64,000 nt of DNA from positions 1-64,000 of the forward strand of contig CANOGU010000002.1 of NCBI GenBank assembly GCA_947565635.1, in the 5' to 3' direction. The DNA comes from an uncultured Lactobacillus sp. Lineage in GTDB: Bacteria > Bacillota > Bacilli > Lactobacillales > Lactobacillaceae. The notes under the pieces are model-generated. The model did not search any database. It was not told the origin of the DNA and saw only the letters and a program-made list of their open reading frames with translations. Position 1 is the stretch's first letter. Each line of letters begins with the position of its first letter. Positions 39,685-50,001 of this stretch are shown here, piece after piece. A program made the position numbers and the translations under genes.

Positions 39685-41305
39685 ATTTAGCTATTGCAAC
39701 AGCACGTTTTTCTCGAATAACTGTAACTTTAATGTTACCAGGATATTCCATATCTTGTTCGATTTGATTTCTAATGTCATGAGCCAAAATAGTAGTTCGA
39801 GCGTCAGAAATTTTATCTGGCTCAACCATTACTCTTATCTCACGGCCTGCTTGAATTGCATATGCTTGCTTAACACCAATATGGCCTTTCGCTATGGTCT
39901 CTAGTTGCTCTAATCTACGAATATAATTCTCTAAAGATTCGCTTCTAGCACCTGGACGAGCTGAGGAAATTGTATCAGCAGCTACCACTAATTCCGCAAT
40001 AAATGATAATTTTGGAACATCGTCGTGGTGAGCAGCAATTGCATTCACAACCAAATCTGGTTCATGATACTTGCGTGCAAGTTCAACACCAATTTCTACG
40101 TGGGAGCCTTCGATCTCATGATCAATAGACTTCCCAATATCGTGTAATAATCCTGCGCGTACCGCTATTTTTTCGTCTAAACCAAGTTCAGCAGCCATTA
40201 CACCTGTTAATTTACCTACTTCAATAGAGTGTGACAAAACATTTTGTCCATAAGAAGTACGATATTTCAATCGGCCCAAAATCTTTACTAATTCTGGATG
40301 CATCTTATGAATACCAAGTTCCATCAAGGCACTTTCACCGGCTTCGTAAATATCATCATTTACTTCTTTACGAGCTCGATCAACCATCTCTTCAATTCGT
40401 GCGGGATGAATTCGGCCATCTTTAATTAGACGCTCCAATGCTCTTTTGGCAATTTCTCGTCTAATTGGGTCAAAACCACTTAAGACAACTACATCTGGAG
40501 TATCATCAATGATTACATCTACACCAGTTAATGCTTCAAAAGAACGAATATTTCTACCCTCACGACCAATGATACGTCCTTTCATATCATCGCTTGGCAA
40601 ATTAACAACTGAGACAGTCTTTTCAGAAACTGTATCTGCTGCACTACTTTGAATTGCATCAATAATTACTTTACGAGCAAAATGATCGGCTTTTGCTTGA
40701 GCAAGTTGATTACTTTCTTCAATCATTTCAGCTCTTTCTTTCACTAATTGATCTGAAAGTTTATCTAAAACAATCTTTTTAGCATCTTCTTGATTTAACT
40801 CTGCAACTTCATAGAGCTTCTGCTCACGTTCAATAATTAACTGATTGGCTCTCTTTTCTTTTTCCAAGACGTGAGCCTGCAATTTTTTAATTTGGTTTTC
40901 TTTTTGTGTGAGCTGGGAATCTTTTTGATCCAGCAGACTATCTTTATGATCAATTGCATCTTCACGTTGCAGTAAGCGATTCTCTTGTCTAGAAACTTCT
41001 TGTCGACGCTCATTAAGTTCATTATCTACTCTTTCACGATAATGATGAATTTCTTCTTGTGCCTCCAAGATTTTTTCTTTCTTTGCATCAGCCGCAGCCT
41101 TTTTCATTGCTTCTTTTTGTGAAGCAAGATTAGCTTCAACAGCTTTAGCCTTACTTTCCGCATCTGCCAAGATGTGTTTTGCATCATGAGCTGCATTTTG
41201 TGCTTGAGTTTCCCATTTATTCTTACGGATACTATAACCAGCACAACCTCCAACTAAGACAGAAATAATAGCGACAGCAACAGGAACTAAAATTGTATTT
41301 ATCAT
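39683..41305 (-). CDS. rny: Ribonuclease Y
   Basis: 540 residues. One N-terminal membrane helix, a long coiled coil (about 30-210, with repeated Gln/Lys/Glu heptads), a KH RNA-binding domain ([28 protein letters not shown]) and an HD domain ([10 protein letters not shown] with the metal-binding pair). Main endoribonuclease starting mRNA decay in Firmicutes. It lies downstream of recA, after a terminator. Confidence 0.97.
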   Translation of the reverse strand: MINTILVPVAVAIISVLVGGCAGYSIRKNKWETQAQNAAHDAKHILADAESKAKAVEANLASQKEAMKKAAADAKKEKILEAQEEIHHYRERVDNELNERRQEVSRQENRLLQREDAIDHKDSLLDQKDSQLTQKENQIKKLQAHVLEKEKRANQLIIEREQKLYEVAELNQEDAKKIVLDKLSDQLVKERAEMIEESNQLAQAKADHFARKVIIDAIQSSAADTVSEKTVSVVNLPSDDMKGRIIGREGRNIRSFEALTGVDVIIDDTPDVVVLSGFDPIRREIAKRALERLIKDGRIHPARIEEMVDRARKEVNDDIYEAGESALMELGIHKMHPELVKILGRLKYRTSYGQNVLSHSIEVGKLTGVMAAELGLDEKIAVRAGLLHDIGKSIDHEIEGSHVEIGVELARKYHEPDLVVNAIAAHHDDVPKLSFIAELVVAADTISSARPGARSESLENYIRRLEQLETIAKGHIGVKQAYAIQAGREIRVMVEPDKISDARTTILAHDIRNQIEQDMEYPGNIKVTVIREKRAVAIAK

Positions 41306-41385
41306 ATCTTTTACTATCGCCTTTTTATAGAATTATTTCACACATTATTAATAATAAAAGTATCCGCAAGTGATGTCAATCATAC

Positions 41386-41418
41386 AAAAAACCTTAGCAT
41401 TTAAATGCCAAGGTTTAA
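41386..41418 (-). terminator. Terminator after recA
   Basis: Minus strand AAACCTTGGCATTTAAATGCTAAGGTTTTTT forms a long stem with one G-U pair and a T run. It separates recA from rny. Confidence 0.8.
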
Positions 41419-41428
41419 TTGGATCTGT

Positions 41429-42538
41429 TTACTCTTTTTTTGTACTTTTTTCGTTAGAAACATCTTTATTTTTAGCTGATGCTTCCTTTTCTTTTTCCTG
41501 CTCTTGCTTTACTTTTTCAGGATTTTCTCGTTCCTCAATTGCTTTAGCATCAATTCCATATGCTTCACGTACTTTTGCTTTTACCTCATCGTAAACATCT
41601 GGATGTTCTTCAAGATATTGCTTAGCATTTTCACGACCCTGTCCAATACGGTCATCGCCATATGAGTACCAAGAACCAGCCTTTTTAATGATATCTTTAT
41701 CAGCAGCCATATCAATTAATTCACCAGTTTGAGAAATACCTTTACCATACATGATATCTACTTCAGCAACTTTAAATGGTGGAGCTACTTTGTTCTTAAC
41801 AACCTTTAATTTTACACGGTTACCAATAACATCTGAACCTTGTTTAATTTGTTCAGCACGACGTACTTCTAGTCGGATGGTAGAGTAAAACTTCAAAGCA
41901 CGACCACCCGGAGTTGTCTCAGGATTTCCAAACATAACCCCAACTTTTTCACGAATTTGATTAATGAAAACAGCAATTGTTTTAGTTTTAGAAATATTTC
42001 CAGAAAGTTTACGAAGAGCTTGACTCATTAATCTTGCTTGCAACCCAACATGAGAGTCTCCCATATCACCATCAATTTCAGCTCTCGGCACTAAGGCAGC
42101 TACTGAGTCGACAACTAAAATATCAATTGCACCACTTGCAATTAATGTATCAGCAATTTGTAAACCTTCTTCTCCAGTGTTTGGTTGAGATAAAATCAAT
42201 GAATCAATATCTACGCCTAAAGCTTCCGCGTAAGCTGGATCCATGGCATTTTCAGCATCAATATACGCTGCAGTTCCACCACGCTTTTGTACTTCTGCAA
42301 CAGCATGCAGAGCCACAGTAGTTTTACCAGAACTTTCTGGGCCGTATACTTCAATAATTCGTCCACGTGGATATCCACCAACTCCAAGAGCCGCATCTAA
42401 AGCTAGTGAACCAGAAGGAATAGTGGAAATTTGGGTGTCTACTTTTTCACCCATACGCATAACTGCGCCTTTTCCAAAGTCTTTTTCAATCTTCTTTAAG
42501 GCAATATCTAGGGCCTTCTTTTTATCATCTTTAGCCAA
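41429..42538 (-). CDS. recA: Recombinase RecA
   Basis: 369 residues. P-loop GPESSGKT at 66-73, a Mg-binding Walker B segment and the DNA-binding loop L2. An acidic/Lys-rich tail (about 330-369) follows. It drives strand exchange and LexA self-cleavage. The promoter carries a LexA box (see separate entry). No cinA lies between pgsA and recA, although cinA often precedes recA in related species. Confidence 0.98.
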   Translation of the reverse strand: MAKDDKKKALDIALKKIEKDFGKGAVMRMGEKVDTQISTIPSGSLALDAALGVGGYPRGRIIEVYGPESSGKTTVALHAVAEVQKRGGTAAYIDAENAMDPAYAEALGVDIDSLILSQPNTGEEGLQIADTLIASGAIDILVVDSVAALVPRAEIDGDMGDSHVGLQARLMSQALRKLSGNISKTKTIAVFINQIREKVGVMFGNPETTPGGRALKFYSTIRLEVRRAEQIKQGSDVIGNRVKLKVVKNKVAPPFKVAEVDIMYGKGISQTGELIDMAADKDIIKKAGSWYSYGDDRIGQGRENAKQYLEEHPDVYDEVKAKVREAYGIDAKAIEERENPEKVKQEQEKEKEASAKNKDVSNEKSTKKE

Positions 42539-42604
42539 ATTTCTTCCTCCTTATGCATTTACAATAATTATACTTGGTTTTATTACCTAAAAGCAAGAGA
42601 AATA

Positions 42605-42648
42605 CGAACTAACGTTCAATATTATATTCTCTATAATTTATTACGCAA
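42605..42648 (-). promoter_or_regulatory. recA promoter with LexA (SOS) box
   Basis: Minus strand: -35 TTGCGT (42643-42648), 16-nt spacer, perfect -10 TATAAT (42621-42626). The SOS box CGAACGTTAG-type dyad is seen on plus as CGAACTAACGTTCA (42605-42618): GAAC-N4-GTTC perfect halves, directly downstream of the -10, over the start point. Confidence 0.85.
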
Positions 42649-42663
42649 AATTCCAATAATTTT

Positions 42664-42695
42664 TTTCAAAAAAAAGAAGCATTCCTGCTTCTTTC
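42664..42695 (-). terminator. Terminator after pgsA
   Basis: Minus strand AAAGAAGC and GCTTCTTT pair around a 6-nt loop, then TTTTT. It isolates recA from pgsA transcription. Confidence 0.8.
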
Positions 42696-42699
42696 AAAT

Positions 42700-43263
42700 C
42701 TATATTTCACCTTTAAATACATCGCCACTTTGTCTAAAGTAATCATAACCTGAGTAAATAGTAAAGATTAAGCAAATATACAACAAAATAGTACCAATGT
42801 AGTATACATCACCAAATAATAAGAAAATAATTGATAACATCTGTGTAGTTGTCTTAATTTTACCTGGCATCTTTGCTGCTAAAACTTGACCTTTATTTTC
42901 AGCTAAAATCAAACGTAAACCCGTAACAGCTAACTCACGGCAAACAATGATTGCTACAACCCATGCTGGTGCTAAATCTAATGAGATCAAAAATACAAAT
43001 GCTGTCATCGTTAACATCTTATCTGCTAATGGATCAGCAAATTTTCCAAAATTAGTAACCAAATTTCTTGAACGGGCAATATGTCCATCTAAAAAGTCAG
43101 TTATTGAAGCTACAGCAAAAATTACAGCAGCTAATACATGAGACCAGTAAATATGTGCTCCTAAGAAAGTTGTCCCACCAGCTGGCCAATTAAAAATTAG
43201 AACCAGCATAAAGACTGGAATCATAAAGATTCTGAACATAGTTAATTTATTTGGTAAGTTCAT
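42700..43263 (-). CDS. pgsA: CDP-diacylglycerol-glycerol-3-phosphate 3-phosphatidyltransferase
   Basis: 187 residues, multi-pass membrane enzyme that makes phosphatidylglycerol-phosphate. The CDP-alcohol signature is present (DGHIARSRN, then G-x3-D-x3-D in GKFADPLADK). Its start abuts the rodZ stop (overlap of one base), in the ymfF-ymfH-ymfI-rodZ-pgsA cluster. Confidence 0.97.
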   Translation of the reverse strand: MNLPNKLTMFRIFMIPVFMLVLIFNWPAGGTTFLGAHIYWSHVLAAVIFAVASITDFLDGHIARSRNLVTNFGKFADPLADKMLTMTAFVFLISLDLAPAWVVAIIVCRELAVTGLRLILAENKGQVLAAKMPGKIKTTTQMLSIIFLLFGDVYYIGTILLYICLIFTIYSGYDYFRQSGDVFKGEI

Positions 43264-44312
43264 TAACGGTTACTTTGACCTCCATTATTTTGATTAGCAT
43301 TTGTTTGTCCTTGTGTATTTTTTGCATTTTGTTGCACATTTTGATTATTTTGTACGCTTTGGCTGTTTTGAGTATTTTGATTTTGCTGAGTTTGTGTATT
43401 TACAGTATTAGTAGAACGAGAGTTTTGAGTCGCAGCATTATTTTGTTGATTATTACTGTTTTTGCTATCTTTGCTATTAAAAGTAAATTTTAAAGTTAAT
43501 GGTGATGCTGGGTTAGTTTTACTACGTGCATCTACCTTTTTACCAGCTAAAGTTAAGGTAGTTGAAACACTATTTCCCATTTGTACAGAAACATTATTCA
43601 CATTTTCTGGTAGTTGAACTGAATGTTTACCATTAGCCTTCAAAGTTCCTTGCCAAACAGAAGAACCATTAACTAAAATTTGTGCCCAAACTTCATTAGT
43701 AGTTGTTCCTAAAGTTAAAGTCCGATCATTCTTCATCCCACTAACACGGTAACTATTATTACCTAAACTAGAAATTTTAACTTCTGAACTTGCATTCTTT
43801 GGAATTGATTTCTTCTTTGATGAAGTTTTGGATTTTGAAGACTTAATACGAGAAGAAGAAACAGTTACATTTTCGGCTTGATTTGCTGATTGTTGGTTAG
43901 TACCAGTAAAGAAGCGAGTATAAACAATATAAACTACCAAAATTACTAATACAACTCCAACTACTGTTGCAATCTGTGGCAAGTAACTACGCCACATACC
44001 TTTACGGTTATTGGTGGTTTCCTTAATCCTCTCACTCTTATTGTCGATTGAATTTTCGACATATTCTTCAGGCTTTGCTTCGGGTACTTCAGACTTATAA
44101 TCTGCTAGCAATTCTTTACCATTCAAACCAACTACATCAGCAAATTGTCTAATAAAAGCTCTGACATAGAAATCTCCTGGCAATTGATCAAAATCATTAT
44201 TTTCAATTGCAGTAAGATATCTACGCTGAATTTTAGTTATTTTTTCAACATCTTCAATTGACATACCCTTTGCTTTACGAGCACTGCGTAATTTATCTCC
44301 AATATCTGCCAT
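43263..44312 (-). CDS. RodZ-like cytoskeletal protein with Gln/Asn-rich tail
   Basis: 349 residues. N-terminal HTH_25 domain (about 1-75, GMSIEDVEKITKIQRRYLTAI), one membrane helix (about 110-135, IATVVGVVLVILVVYIVYT), an extracellular DUF4115-type beta domain (about 180-275) and a C-terminal low-complexity segment of about 75 residues, mostly Gln, Asn, Thr and Ser (NSNNQQNN, QNTQNSQSVQNN and more). RodZ links MreB to wall synthesis. The low-complexity tail would be outside the cell; its role is unknown. Confidence 0.9.
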   Translation of the reverse strand: MADIGDKLRSARKAKGMSIEDVEKITKIQRRYLTAIENNDFDQLPGDFYVRAFIRQFADVVGLNGKELLADYKSEVPEAKPEEYVENSIDNKSERIKETTNNRKGMWRSYLPQIATVVGVVLVILVVYIVYTRFFTGTNQQSANQAENVTVSSSRIKSSKSKTSSKKKSIPKNASSEVKISSLGNNSYRVSGMKNDRTLTLGTTTNEVWAQILVNGSSVWQGTLKANGKHSVQLPENVNNVSVQMGNSVSTTLTLAGKKVDARSKTNPASPLTLKFTFNSKDSKNSNNQQNNAATQNSRSTNTVNTQTQQNQNTQNSQSVQNNQNVQQNAKNTQGQTNANQNNGGQSNR

Positions 44313-44370
44313 AATATCCTCTCAACTTTTTGCAATAATTCAAATATGAGTATACCAAACTAATCATCAC

Positions 44371-45099
44371 TTAAACAAGCCAACCACCATCAACATATAT
44401 TGTTTGACCTGTCAAATAGTCCGATCGTTCATCAAGTAAATTTTCCACCCAAAATACTACATCCTTCGGTTCAGCTAATCTTCCAGCGGGAATTTCATTT
44501 TTTACTTCATTTAAAGTTTCTGCATCAAAAATTGCGTTCATTGGTGTGTCAACTGCTCCAGGAGCAATAACATTTACCGTTAAATGAGCTGACGCAACTT
44601 CACGAGCATAACCTTGTACAAACCTAGATAGGCCACCTTTACTTGCACTATATACGCTCTCTAATGCACTAGCTTGCCCGCCATAAACAGATCCAATAAA
44701 TATTAATCGTCCATGTTCACGATTTAAAAGTTGTGATTCTAGAAGCGATGTGATTTTTATAGGCGTTAAAAGATTAATTCGAATAACGTTTTCTATTTGC
44801 TCTAGATTCTGACTGCTAAGAAATTGATAATTTGTAATTCCCTGTGTAAAAATAGCAGCACTTAAGGGAAGTAAACTTGAAATAATTTTTTTAATACTCT
44901 CATCTTTAGCCAGAAAATCAAGTTCTAATGGAAAAAATTCTTGTTGTGGATATTTTTCAACAAATTCATCTACCATTTTTTTAGCTTCTTGGCTGCTATG
45001 ATTGTAATGAATGTATAAGGACCAACCAGTTTCAGCAAGTCGACTAGCAATTGCTCTCCCAATTCCACCAGTAGCACCAAAAATTATTGCACGCTTCAT
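44371..45099 (-). CDS. ymfI: SDR oxidoreductase YmfI, likely EF-P 5-aminopentanone reductase
   Basis: 242 residues, classical SDR. NAD motif GATGGIGRAIA, active-site YSASKGG (Tyr-x3-Lys), C-terminal GQTIYVDGG. In B. subtilis YmfI reduces the 5-aminopentanone on EF-P to 5-aminopentanol, helping translation of polyproline. The place in the ymfF-ymfH-ymfI cluster supports this, though the substrate is inferred. Overlaps ymfH by one base. Confidence 0.85.
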   Translation of the reverse strand: MKRAIIFGATGGIGRAIASRLAETGWSLYIHYNHSSQEAKKMVDEFVEKYPQQEFFPLELDFLAKDESIKKIISSLLPLSAAIFTQGITNYQFLSSQNLEQIENVIRINLLTPIKITSLLESQLLNREHGRLIFIGSVYGGQASALESVYSASKGGLSRFVQGYAREVASAHLTVNVIAPGAVDTPMNAIFDAETLNEVKNEIPAGRLAEPKDVVFWVENLLDERSDYLTGQTIYVDGGWLV

Positions 45100-46334
45100 T
45101 AATCAGCTTCCTCTTTACCTTTTAAAATTGTAGTAAATATATCACTTTTAGCTAAAATATTATCAATTGCTGTATAAAATTCACTAAAACTTAAAGATTG
45201 AATTGCCCACGCAGCTTCATTAAACGTATCATTTTCAAGACCGTACTCAGCTTCTTCAATCGCAATTGTACTAAGATCATCAAATTCTCTAATCGTCTGA
45301 GCCAAGGCTTCTTTCTTTTGAAAGACAAATGCTTCTTCGCTTATTGGCACTTCTAGCAATTGTTTTTTAGTATTTTCTAAAAACAAATCAGGTTTGTTTG
45401 AAACACCAATAATCGTCGCAAAATTACCCTCTGTAGTATAAGATACTTGCAATTCCATTGGCGAATTTAAGACTCCCTGTTTTTGCATTTCTTCAAACCA
45501 AGTACTAGTTACCCCTAATTTGGCTTGTAGCATCATTTCCAAGATACTTTGCGCTGTACTATTTCGCAAACCCAATTTTTCAAAATTTGGCAATCTTATT
45601 CCTATTCCAACACGAGAAGTAGTTAAAGAAGAGTCTAAGACTGTTTGATGTTGCTTCTTAGGATTTACAAGCGCGGCTTTTTTTTGCTTAACTTTTTTAG
45701 AAATCAAATACTTTCTTTCAAGCTTTCCTACTTCACGCAAGATTTCTTTAGTTTGATTATCGCTAAATCCGCCACAAGCAACAAATTCCATTTTGCCACT
45801 AACATAATTATTATCATAAATCTCTTGCAAAATTTCTGGTGTCATTTTTTTCAGGCTGTTTTTGGTACCAGTTAAGTCTTCTGCTAAATTAGTCTTCGGA
45901 AACATCATCTGCATCAATTCATAGTTAACTTGCCAGTTAGGATCATCTTGATACATAGCTAACTCTTGAGCAATAATCTTTGCTTCTTTAGAAACATTGC
46001 TTTTAGTAAAATGTGTTGTTCCTACTAATTCAAAAATCAATGGTAAAACCTGGCGCCAATGATCAGTAAAACTAGCATAAAACATTGTTTCATTGTATGT
46101 AGTAAAGGCATTCGTAGACGCACCAATTTCTTCAAATTGTTGTGAAATATCGCCATTCTTTTTAGCAAATAATTTATGCTCCAAAAAATGAGCTCCCCCA
46201 CATAATTTCTGTGGATTGCTACCACCAAAATCCACAATAATTCCCATAAATTTTTGAGCAAAAAGTGGTCTGCGAATTACTTTTGCTCGAAAACCAGAAC
46301 TATAGTCTCTGGTTGTTACATCTAATTTTTTCAT
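45099..46334 (-). CDS. ymfH: M16 (pitrilysin) family metallopeptidase YmfH
   Basis: About 411 residues. The zinc motif HxxEH is intact: HFLEH near residue 49 in GGAHFLEHKLF, so it is the catalytic partner of the pair. Start taken at ATG 46334 (MKKLDVTTRD), which overlaps the ymfF stop as ATGA; a TTG at 46343 would add three residues. It belongs to the ymfF-ymfH-ymfI-rodZ-pgsA cluster. The physiological substrate is unknown. Confidence 0.9.
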   Translation of the reverse strand: MKKLDVTTRDYSSGFRAKVIRRPLFAQKFMGIIVDFGGSNPQKLCGGAHFLEHKLFAKKNGDISQQFEEIGASTNAFTTYNETMFYASFTDHWRQVLPLIFELVGTTHFTKSNVSKEAKIIAQELAMYQDDPNWQVNYELMQMMFPKTNLAEDLTGTKNSLKKMTPEILQEIYDNNYVSGKMEFVACGGFSDNQTKEILREVGKLERKYLISKKVKQKKAALVNPKKQHQTVLDSSLTTSRVGIGIRLPNFEKLGLRNSTAQSILEMMLQAKLGVTSTWFEEMQKQGVLNSPMELQVSYTTEGNFATIIGVSNKPDLFLENTKKQLLEVPISEEAFVFQKKEALAQTIREFDDLSTIAIEEAEYGLENDTFNEAAWAIQSLSFSEFYTAIDNILAKSDIFTTILKGKEEAD

Positions 46335-47545
46335 TTTAAACAATAGCTTTCATTAAAGTACAATTTTTGACTAAATTCGATTAATTTATCAATTTTGAAG
46401 CGTTCAACTTCCTTAATTCTTTCTGCGAAAGAATGGTCATAGCCTCTAAGAACATTTGCCAACATTTGAATTAATATCAAATCTTGACGATCAGCGCTTA
46501 TTTGATAATTACGCTTCAAAGCAACCTTGGCTTTTTCAAAGACATCCTTATCTACTTTTCCGTTTTGAACTGCCACTACACCACCTTTTATTGCCTTAGT
46601 TGCTGCTGCTACCTTATCTTTTGCAATACCTGTACTAATCAAGAAAAGAGAATTATTAACATAATTAGTGGCATCAATTGCATAAGCTGCACCCAATTTT
46701 TTTCTAACTTCAGTAAACAATTTAGAAGATTCATCTCCAGCAAGATATTCGCCTAAAAAGAGCCCACCAAATTGCTTAAACGATACTGGTAAAGACTGAT
46801 CATAACCATAACCTATCAATAATTGTGCTTGTTCGCTTCTAAATTGGATTTTCTTTTCAATTGGATCTTCTTTGGTTGGAATAGCAAGAGTAGGTACCAC
46901 AAAATCATCAAAATATCCTGCCCAATCAAGTTGTTCTTGAACTAAATCAGTCAAGCTATCAGGATCTTGAGCTTGTCCTAAACAAAAAGCGGGAGCATTT
47001 TTCAAAGTATCGAAAAATGATTTAACCTCTTCTAAGCTAATATTTCTGAGTGTTTTTTCATCACCAAAAACACTATTTTGATAATTTGGAGTATCTCGAT
47101 ACCAAGTATTAAAAAATCCATTTAGAGCATAATTAGCTGGCAATTCATAATATTGTTTTTCTTCTTGTCCAAGCTGTCTTTTCGCTAACTCAAGTAATTG
47201 TTCATCAAACAATGGTTCTTTTACTACTTTGAAAAAAGCATCCATGACTACTTGATAATTATAATCTGGATCTAAGATTTCACGTGGCTCAACAAAATTT
47301 ACTGTATAGAAAATAATAATTTGGTTTCCAAATACTTCTGGAAAAACCTGTAAACTTGCATTATATAGATTAGAAAATGTTCTTGCTTGAACCTTAATTC
47401 CAGGAAATGCTTTACTTGCATTGCCTTGCATACATGCCAAAATGTTTGCTAAAGCTAAAGTTTTTTTATCTAAAGGTAAACGCAAAAAACAGCCCAAAGT
47501 GGCTGTTTTAAATTTTAAATTATGGTCAATTGAAATATTTGTCAT
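46331..47545 (-). CDS. ymfF: M16 family protein YmfF, non-catalytic partner
   Basis: 404 residues, insulinase-like fold. There is no HxxEH in the N-terminal domain, so it is the inactive half of the usual M16 pair and probably supports YmfH as a heterodimer. The residue pattern (YGYDQSLP, FLGEYLAGDESSKLFTEVRKKLG) is typical of the second M16 domain. It starts 2 nt after ftsK. Confidence 0.85.
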   Translation of the reverse strand: MTNISIDHNLKFKTATLGCFLRLPLDKKTLALANILACMQGNASKAFPGIKVQARTFSNLYNASLQVFPEVFGNQIIIFYTVNFVEPREILDPDYNYQVVMDAFFKVVKEPLFDEQLLELAKRQLGQEEKQYYELPANYALNGFFNTWYRDTPNYQNSVFGDEKTLRNISLEEVKSFFDTLKNAPAFCLGQAQDPDSLTDLVQEQLDWAGYFDDFVVPTLAIPTKEDPIEKKIQFRSEQAQLLIGYGYDQSLPVSFKQFGGLFLGEYLAGDESSKLFTEVRKKLGAAYAIDATNYVNNSLFLISTGIAKDKVAAATKAIKGGVVAVQNGKVDKDVFEKAKVALKRNYQISADRQDLILIQMLANVLRGYDHSFAERIKEVERFKIDKLIEFSQKLYFNESYCLK

Positions 47546-47547
47546 AA

Positions 47548-49980
47548 TTACTTTTCATCATCCTTTTCTGGTGGAATAAGTACTTGTCTAGGTTTGGATC
47601 CTTCAGAAGGTCCTACAATGCCTTTAGCTTCCATTGCATCAACAATTCTTGCCGCACGATTATAACCAATTCTAAATCGACGTTGTAGCATTGATACACT
47701 TGCTGACTGCTGTTTTCTTACTAAGGCTACTGCTTGATCGTAAAACTCATCTTCTGGTTCATCGTTATCATTAGTCTGAGAGTCAGAATCATTCTTCGAT
47801 GGAATCATATCTTCGTTGTATACTGCTTCTTGTTGTTCCTTTACCCAAGATACTATTTTTTCTACCTCTGTTACTGAAATAAAGGCTCCCTGAACACGTT
47901 CAGGCTTAGCCCCACCGATTGGCAAGAAAAGCATATCTCCACGTCCTAAGAGCTTTTCAGCGCCAACCTGATCCAAAATAGTACGTGAGTCAACCCCGCT
48001 AGAAACAGCAAAAGAAATTCTTGACGGTACATTTGCCTTAATTAAACCAGTAATAACATCTACACTGGGACGTTGAGTTGCTAAAATCATATGAATTCCA
48101 GCTGCTCGAGCCATTTGAGCTAAACGAACAATTGCATCTTCTACATCATGACCAGCAACCATCATTAAGTCACTTAGCTCATCAACAATTACCACAATAT
48201 ACGGCAGTTTTTCCATTACTGAATTATTTTTATCAGCATTATTCTCGGCCACCTTTTGATTATATTCAGTAATATTACGCACACCACCAGTAGCAAATAG
48301 TTGGTAGCGCCGTTCCATTTCCTTAACAGTTTTTCTTAAGGCATTTGTAGCTAGTTTAGCATCAGTAACAACTGGAATTAATAAATGAGGAATTCCATTA
48401 TAGACAGATAATTCCACCATCTTCGGATCAATTAAAACTAATTTGACATCTTCTGGATAAGACTTCATCAAAATACTCGTAATAATCGTATTTATTGCTA
48501 CAGATTTTCCTGATCCAGTAGATCCAGCAATTAATAAGTGAGGCATTTTACGTAAATCAGCTGATATTACTTTTCCTTCAACATCTTTACCAAGCGGTAC
48601 ATCCAATGAAAGATCTTTTGCTTTAGGATCTTGATGGATCATTACGTCTTTAAATGATACTGCAGAAGTAGTTCGATTAGGTACTTCAATTCCAATTAAA
48701 GGCTTACCTGGAATTGGTGCTTCAATACGAATATCTTTAGCAGCCAAAGCTAAGGCCAGATCATCTGCCAAATTTACAATTTTACTTACTTTTACACCAA
48801 CAGCTGGCTGTACTTCATAACGAGTAACAGTCGGCCCTAAAACTGCCTTTTTCACAATTACATGAACACCAAAGCTCTTAAAAGTAGACTCCAAAACTTC
48901 TGTGTTTTTTTGAATCAATGCTTTGTCTTGACTTTGGTCAACATTTTTTATAGATGCTAGCAAATTAATTGGCGGTTTTTTATAATTGGCATTTTTAGTT
49001 TGCGTACCTTGTTTAGTTTCTAAGTCGCCGTGATCAACATTTTGAAGTTCTTGTTTCATCTTTTGATCTTCTTCGGCATAAGAATGTGATATTGGTAAAT
49101 TCTCAGTCAAAGAATCATGGACTTCTGGTTCTAGTGTAGATGCATTATCCTGAGAAACTTCAATTTGAGGTTCAAAGTGAGGAACATTGTCTTCTTTGTC
49201 ATTCTTCTTAGTTTTAGTTGAAAAAGGATCGGAAGTGAAATCAGCCGTACTTGGAAAGGTTTCGTCGCGATCATCTAATGGATCCATCAGTTTTTCTCGA
49301 TTATTTAACTTCTCTTGCTTATTCTGCTCATGCTTTTCAACTAGATCATCATATTTACTTTTTATAGCAACTCCAGCATCTTTATTTTTTTCAATTACTA
49401 ACTGTGAACCCTTTTGAAAGCCTGATAATAAAGTTGCAAATTTGACATTGCAAATCATCAAAATACCTACTAGCATCATCAAAAAAGATAAAGCTTCTGC
49501 TCCAATAGTTCCTAAAATTGGAAAGATAAATTGATATAGAATACTACCAATTAATCCACCACCAACTTTAGTAGTAATTTGAGCTCGAGCAAATTCTTCA
49601 CCAATTGAGGTTAAAAAGGCATTTAAAAAGCCTTGATGAATCATCATTTGATTAAAAACGCGAGCACTTTCCCATAATAATAAACCTAAATAGAAGATCC
49701 CTAATCCACTACCCCGCTTTAGACTAAAGTGAGGTGGTTGATTATAAATAACCATGATTAAGCCAAAAAGACCAAGGATAATGCTAGCTAAATAGTGACT
49801 ATCGCCAACAAAGAATCGAATTAAGTTAATCAACTGTTGACTAAACAAACCGAAATGAACGCAACTTAAAACAGCTACCAAAACAAGTACTATTCCCGTA
49901 AGAACCCATTCCATACTTTGTTTTTTCTTTTTGGTAGTTGTCTTCTTTCTTTTTGCCCTGCGTTTTCGCTTTTTAGCCAT
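47548..49980 (-). CDS. ftsK: DNA translocase FtsK/SpoIIIE
   Basis: About 810 residues. Four N-terminal membrane helices (about 25-190), an acidic linker (about 200-330), a RecA-like motor with GSTGSGKSVAINT and DELSDLMMV, and a C-terminal winged-helix gamma domain that reads KOPS-like signals (SVSMLQRRFRIGYNRAARIVDAME). It moves chromosomes through the closing septum. Start taken at the second of two adjacent starts (ATG after TTG). Upstream of ymfF. Confidence 0.96.
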   Translation of the reverse strand: MAKKRKRRAKRKKTTTKKKKQSMEWVLTGIVLVLVAVLSCVHFGLFSQQLINLIRFFVGDSHYLASIILGLFGLIMVIYNQPPHFSLKRGSGLGIFYLGLLLWESARVFNQMMIHQGFLNAFLTSIGEEFARAQITTKVGGGLIGSILYQFIFPILGTIGAEALSFLMMLVGILMICNVKFATLLSGFQKGSQLVIEKNKDAGVAIKSKYDDLVEKHEQNKQEKLNNREKLMDPLDDRDETFPSTADFTSDPFSTKTKKNDKEDNVPHFEPQIEVSQDNASTLEPEVHDSLTENLPISHSYAEEDQKMKQELQNVDHGDLETKQGTQTKNANYKKPPINLLASIKNVDQSQDKALIQKNTEVLESTFKSFGVHVIVKKAVLGPTVTRYEVQPAVGVKVSKIVNLADDLALALAAKDIRIEAPIPGKPLIGIEVPNRTTSAVSFKDVMIHQDPKAKDLSLDVPLGKDVEGKVISADLRKMPHLLIAGSTGSGKSVAINTIITSILMKSYPEDVKLVLIDPKMVELSVYNGIPHLLIPVVTDAKLATNALRKTVKEMERRYQLFATGGVRNITEYNQKVAENNADKNNSVMEKLPYIVVIVDELSDLMMVAGHDVEDAIVRLAQMARAAGIHMILATQRPSVDVITGLIKANVPSRISFAVSSGVDSRTILDQVGAEKLLGRGDMLFLPIGGAKPERVQGAFISVTEVEKIVSWVKEQQEAVYNEDMIPSKNDSDSQTNDNDEPEDEFYDQAVALVRKQQSASVSMLQRRFRIGYNRAARIVDAMEAKGIVGPSEGSKPRQVLIPPEKDDEK

Positions 49981-50001
49981 CAAGACACCTTCTCAATCTG
50001 T

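Noticed and set aside
43300-43440. Possible tandem DNA repeat or CRISPR-like array in the rodZ 3' end
   Set aside because: The repeats are low-complexity Gln/Asn codons of one reading frame, not regularly spaced direct repeats with unique spacers.
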